Assembly: GCA_951802425.1 (NCBI GenBank)
Contig: OX637798.1
Location: 744,001-808,000 of the forward strand
Reading direction: 5' to 3'
Length of the DNA stretch: 64,000 nucleotides
Source of the DNA: Clavaria fumosa
Lineage: Eukaryota > Basidiomycota > Agaricomycetes > Agaricales > Clavariaceae
How positions within the stretch are numbered: the stretch's first letter is position 1; every line of letters begins with the position of its first letter. The notes under the pieces were generated by a model that was given only the letters and a program-made list of their open reading frames with translations, was not told the DNA's origin and did no database searches. Positions 59,590 through 64,000 of the stretch are shown piece after piece. Made by a program: the position numbers and the translations under genes.

Positions 59590-60828
59590 ATGATAAAAGG
59601 AGAGTCTGAGGCCGTTACCGCTCTGGAAGCCAGGGAACGCCGCTCAGAAAGGACGCCGCACAAGTCCATGCCCAACGAGCTGATCTATGAGATTCTCAAG
59701 TCTGTGGTGGACTCCACCGTGCACACCATCTGCATGTCTCCGGACGAGGTCTCCCCGTGGCACTACCGCGTAATGTCCACGCTGTGCTCTGTTTCCTATG
59801 CCTTCCGGGAGATCACTAGAGAGCTAGCGATCAAGGCTTTTGCCATCAAAAGCGAGAAAGAGTTGTGAGTACACTACCACATGCAGTCCATGGAACGGGT
59901 CGAGGGTTAATGATTGGGCCCTCGGTTGCGTTCAGAGTGTTGCGTGTCGCCCATGAGAAGCTTCGATACCTCCGGACGCTCGGCCTCCAGTTCCGTGAGC
60001 CATTGGGGCACTCGCTGCACTCACTCGAACGGACGGACGGCTCGCAGCTAATTCAAGCGTACTCGCTTTACATGTCCGCTTCCGCCTTGCGGCGCAATGC
60101 AATCGACCAGCAGGAAGTTGCGGACATCTTTCGGATCGCAAACGAGCTTGTCGAGAAGGCGCTGAACAATGCCTTACAGCTGTGCGACCGCGTCATGCCC
60201 CGAGGCGTGGAGGGGTCGCTCAGACGAGCGGTCAGCAACGAACTCGCCATGGTCCAGATATGTAAGCCCCATGTTGATCCCCGCATTCTGACCCTCATCT
60301 ACTATTGGGCGGACTCCAGCCACTTCGCTGGCTCGAGCCCGAATAGAGTTGGAGGATTCATTCAGAAAGATGGAACGCCTTGCTGAAAAGGAGAATGACG
60401 ATCTTGGAAACACTTATTGTCATGTAGATGTACGAGCTCTGTTGGCCTTGTTCGCAGCAGCATATGTTTACACTCCCCCTCCCCCTCAGTCTATCAAGGT
60501 AGACATGGACGCCGCAATTGGCACAATTGAAAAAGCCGAAGTGCGCACGAAGTCAATCATGCAAACCGAGTGCAACTTCATGCCCTCTCTCAGATACCCC
60601 ATTCTTCTAGTGAGCTTGCTTTTCCTTCCCAATTGTTCACCTATAGCCCCTGACTGAAACTTACCAATGCTGCCATTCCAGTTCCCAAATGTGCTCGAGA
60701 TCATGCGCCGATGCGTCTCAGTAGAGTTCGATCTGGACGAATACAATATTAGAAAGCGCGCCTCTATGCTCGTCGAGGAATGGACAGCAGTCACCCAGTA
60801 CAATCAGTCTCCGCATGTCGACCCCTGA
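59590..60828 (+). CDS. Hypothetical fungal protein, F-box-like N-terminus
   Basis: Four exons (59590-59864, 59936-60261, 60320-60609, 60682-60828) join in phase to 345 residues. After a charged leader, SMPNELIYEILKSVV and ...LCSVSYAFREITRELAIKAF resemble the F-box and the following helix of basidiomycete F-box-like proteins. The remainder is predicted all-helical, with LRYLRTLGLQF, ADIFRIANELVEKAL, LARARIELEDSFRKMERLAEKE and LRYPILLFPNVLEIMRRC. No leucine-rich repeat pattern is visible. The first ATG in frame was used. I do not recognise a specific function. Confidence 0.58.
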
Positions 60829-61093
60829 GGCCTGAGACCTTCGTCTATCCTTTTTGGTGCTTCTTGTGTTTCCCTCCTGCATTAGGAAGCTGTACCAGCG
60901 GCGACCAGCGGCAGGCCATCTCCCCAGCGCTTGTTCTTGTGCTAACTATATCCTGCTTGGACACGTCCAAGTGTTTGCGATTATGCGGCATTGCACCAGT
61001 TGAAAATGTAGTCTCGTTGACTGATGAACACAGATACTTGGCTTTTTTGTATGAAATTTAAGGGCATCCCCAATGAATACATTTTTTCCACTT

Positions 61094-63162
61094 CTATCCG
61101 CCTTCCTGGCCATCCCAAACGTACGTCTTGAATACATTCGCCCACCAGCGCACCTCAACCGCAGCACCGCTAAGGCGCCCTTTAATCGCCGCGCCGACCC
61201 CATCGTCGCGGCAAACATGCCCGTCGCCCTCAACGGCGTCTATCATCTCTGCGGCGAGTGCGGCAGTCATCTCCTCCTCTTGCGCAGCCTCGAGTGTCGT
61301 GAGCGGGCCCGCTAGCGCCAGCCGACTCACGAGCCGGGCTGTGAACGCCGCATGCGTGTACGGCGGCGTGTGTAGCACTGAGAGCCCGGATGGGAAGGCG
61401 CGCAGCTGCACGGGCGGTGTCGTGTACAACGGGAGGTGGGGAAGCACAAGCAGGAAGGTCGATGGGGGCACGAGCGCTTCAGAGCGACGGGTGTATCAAT
61501 CACGCTGTTTGAACAGATCACTTGGAATAGACCAACTAACCAACTCCCCTGGCGCGGTTCCACCCGCCCCAGACTTCGTCGAGCGCGACCACCCCGCGGT
61601 CCTTCATCATGCCTGCATGGCGCCTGCCGTCGCCTTGGAGCACGCCGGCAAGCTCACGGGCGAGCTCCGCAAGCCACTGGCGCTCGTCCTTGATCATGTC
61701 CTGAGTGACGGGCGCGTTGGGCAGCCTGAGGCCCAACTGCGAGAGTGAGGAACGGATGAACGTGGCCTCTTCCGGCTCGTGGAGGGGCGCGGACGCAGGT
61801 GAGGCCGACGCTGACGCAGTCAGCCGCTCGTTGAGCTCTTCTGCGAGTCGGACCATGTCCTTTGCTTTGACCATCAGCGCTTCGAGGTCTTGGAGAGCCT
61901 CCTGCATGCCGCTGCCTTTGTTCTGCGCGGATGTCTCGACTCCTTGAAGGATGCCATCTGGGTTAAGTAGGGCAGATAAATGAGTTGACGATCTCAGACC
62001 AATTATTTGTACAACACTTACGTATCCCGGAACGAGCGACAGTCGCTGTGTTAGTGCCGAGAGATTGATCGGCTGATGATGTGCCTCGTTTGTCATTGCC
62101 TTTGACCTGGTACACTACTGATTAAAAAAGGAGCAAAGCGGCTGAAGTGGCAGAGAAAAATGAGACCTCCCAGGCTTTCGCCTGCAGGCTGCGCTTAAGC
62201 ACAGCATAGAACGCCTTGTCCCCGCCTTTGCGGAAGCTAAGTTTCATAATTATGACAAGCGGCTTGTCGCCGTCATCGTCGTCATCGTCCGACGCGTCGG
62301 GAGAGGCCGGTCTAGAAGTAGGGGCGGATTTCATACCCTGCGACGCGTGGTGTGGCCGGGGGAGCGCGGTGCCGCATATCTCGCAGGCGAACAGGGACGG
62401 GTGATTCAGGAATGTGCATGCTGTGCAGGAGATGCTGCCGTCTGGGTTGGCAGGAGCCAACGTGGACGACGTAGACGGCGAGGGGGTCTGAGAGACCTTG
62501 GCGGGGGTGTTATATCCGGAAGGATACGCCGAGGAAGGGAGGGACGAAGAGAGGTGCTGGTGCGCGAGCGCGTGTGAGTGGTGCCGGGGCAGCAACGATG
62601 CAGTTGGGGGCGGGCGAGTCTTATCCACGGTGACCTGGGCAAGCGCACTTCGCGGGACCCCGCAGAGGGTACATATGCCAGCGGCTGCGGGGCTCAAGCC
62701 GGGGGGGTTTCGGTATCCACACACCTCGCACACCCAGGAACCGAAGCCGTCCTCGGCGTCGTCGCTCCCTGTTCGTTGGTCTGGCGGTGGCGCACCCGGG
62801 GTGAGGTGCAGGGTCACCTTCGGTGACGACTTGAACAAGCCCGCGTAGTATTCCGTCCGGGTTACGTGCGAGAGGTCGAGCGCGAACGAGCGGGAATGTT
62901 TGCTGCGGGCATCGATGTAGAACAGTCTGTGGCTCGACACGTGCACGGTCCCCGATTGATGGTTGGGGGCTTTCTGCAGACTGGGTCACTCATTGAGGGT
63001 GAGGAGGAGATGGACCAACGCGAGCAACAAGGATGGGGATTGAACGTACCCATCGTAAATCCCGACGTTATCTTGGCTAGCGAGCAACTCCTCATCCTGG
63101 TAGAGCAAAGCTACGACGGGTATTGTCCCATCAATGGATTTCGTGTATCGGCGTAGCGCCAT
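61094..63162 (-). CDS. VPS36: ESCRT-II subunit Vps36
   Basis: Subunit of ESCRT-II, which sorts ubiquitinated cargo into multivesicular endosomes. Five exons (63162-63050, 62980-62167, 62106-62022, 61957-61541, 61476-61094) join in phase to 603 residues. The N-terminal GLUE domain (lipid and ubiquitin binding) begins with IYDG and GTVHVSSHRLFYID, and resumes at VIIMKLSFRKGGDKAFYAVLK. As in yeast Vps36, it is interrupted by zinc fingers of the NZF type: WVCEVCGYRNP...CTLCG and ISCTACTFLN...CEICG. The winged-helix EAP45 region starts at SGIHGILQG and includes LQDLEALMVKAKDMVRLAEELN; it ends with the WDGQE tail. The third exon junction uses an AT-C donor phase that restores SGIHGIL. Confidence 0.93.
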
Positions 63163-63509
63163 CGTCGGGGTGTAGAAGGGCGAATAGCGATGTCCTCTGA
63201 GTCAAGCTACATTGTAGCGCTGCAACTCGTCACGCTACAGCTTGCAAGTCACCTTCGATTCAATTTTATACTACGCGTCGTTGGATAAAATTTATATCGG
63301 CAGTAACAAGCTGGTAGGATAGCCATTCTAACGATCCAATCCATATCGTGATCCAGCGAGTTACATGTCTGTTTCTTACACATTGCCCTCTACACCCATA
63401 GACCAGTAACCATTCCTATTCCTTACAGGGAGAGAAGAACTATGAGACGAGCGTGGATAATTGTGATGAGGACGGACTACTTGCAATGTGTCTGATCCCA
63501 CACGTACTG
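63163..63509. other. Intergenic, SRP9 to VPS36
   Basis: Carries the VPS36 promoter and the SRP9 3' UTR. No gene is seen. Confidence 0.5.
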
Positions 63510-63986
63510 TCACTTCCTCTTCTTTGGCTTCTTCTTCTTCACCCCTCCTCCCGTTACCGGCGTTCCTTGCGTTATCGGCATTGGGACAGTCTCCTCACCC
63601 GCAAATTGTAAAGGTTGCTCGACCGAAGGGGCTTCAGGCCGGGGATTTTGCATTCTGCGCATGAGCGACAAGTTAAGCGCCTCGAAGCGATTGAGGAAAA
63701 TCGACGAGTACGTCTTGAATTTGAGACACTGAGAGAACACGAGGGATGAGCAGAGTGTCACTTTGCTCGCGATGAGAACAGATTCAGACTCGCCGTGGTG
63801 TCATCGGTGATTTTGAGGACGAGTTTGCCTTGTGAGGACCGCCATTTTACGCAGTAGCGAGTCTAACACAGCGTTGACGTTGAGTATGGATGAATGCCAA
63901 CCGTCCTCACTTACTTTGTGTGGTGATTTTGCGTACAAATCCTCTGCGGCCTGCTGGAATTCCTGCCAAGAGGCAATGTAGACCAT
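63510..63986 (-). CDS. SRP9: Signal recognition particle subunit SRP9 (Srp21-like)
   Basis: Alu-domain protein of the signal recognition particle, working as a heterodimer with SRP14 in translational pausing. Three exons (63986-63915, 63862-63794, 63728-63510) join in phase to 119 residues. Motifs: MVYIASWQEFQQAAEDLYAKSP, RYCVKWRSSQGKLVLKITDD and CLKFKTYSSIFLNRFEALN. The C-terminal extension is Pro-rich and ends in a Lys-rich patch (KKKKPKKRK), as in fungal Srp21-type proteins. Intron 2 starts with GCGAGT and ends with AG; a GT donor in the right phase is absent. The gene starts 14 bp from the window edge, so its promoter lies outside. Confidence 0.93.
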
Positions 63987-64000
63987 TTCAGCCCGCGTCC

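Overview
The window is nuclear DNA of a filamentous basidiomycete, most likely an Agaricomycete. Evidence: about 110 short GT-AG introns (mostly 45-75 nt) that must be removed to rebuild almost every protein; a B-type STE3 pheromone receptor; a STE12 with both a homeodomain-like STE domain and C-terminal C2H2 fingers; an NB-ARC-TPR NLR-like gene; and a copia-type retroelement relic. There are no prokaryotic features. Gene models below were assembled by hand from reading frames and splice signals. Exon junctions were checked for phase, and nearly all fit.

Layout. 0.3-5.8 kb: STE12 (minus). 5.8-14.75 kb: a long region with no gene I can support, rich in microsatellites and homopolymer runs. 14.75-18.6 kb: prefoldin subunit 3 and MRD1, head to head. 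19.6-20.95 kb: STE3-type receptor. 21.5-29.9 kb: two paralogous cupredoxin-like single-pass membrane proteins flanking a 30-exon glycogen phosphorylase. 30.8-31.4 kb: copia relic. 31.75-38.9 kb: an NB-ARC protein with 21 near-identical TPR units, head to head (276 bp apart) with a gene that joins a four-helix-bundle-like N-terminus, an E2-like fold without the catalytic cysteine, and a 76-residue ubiquitin-like domain ending GG-HES. 39.5-47.8 kb: a very large Msb1/RhoGAP-like protein whose acidic tail contains a 1.95-kb tandem duplication. 48.7-63.99 kb: compact housekeeping genes: an F-box-like protein, an ERI1-type exonuclease, an OTU protease, GPI ethanolamine phosphate transferase 1 (MCD4), a two-RRM mitochondrial protein, another F-box-like protein, VPS36 and SRP9.

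The most unusual locus is the NLR / E2-like-ubiquitin-like pair at 31.75-38.9 kb. Fungal NLRs are often encoded beside their effector, and HELO/MLKL-like bundles are known partners. A pseudo-E2 fused to a processable ubiquitin-like domain in that position is not something I recognise as described. In this copy the N-terminal bundle carries an in-frame stop and a broken splice donor, so it may be decaying, while the E2-like and ubiquitin-like part remains readable. STE12 and an STE3-type receptor also lie within 14 kb of each other, which deserves a mating-locus check.
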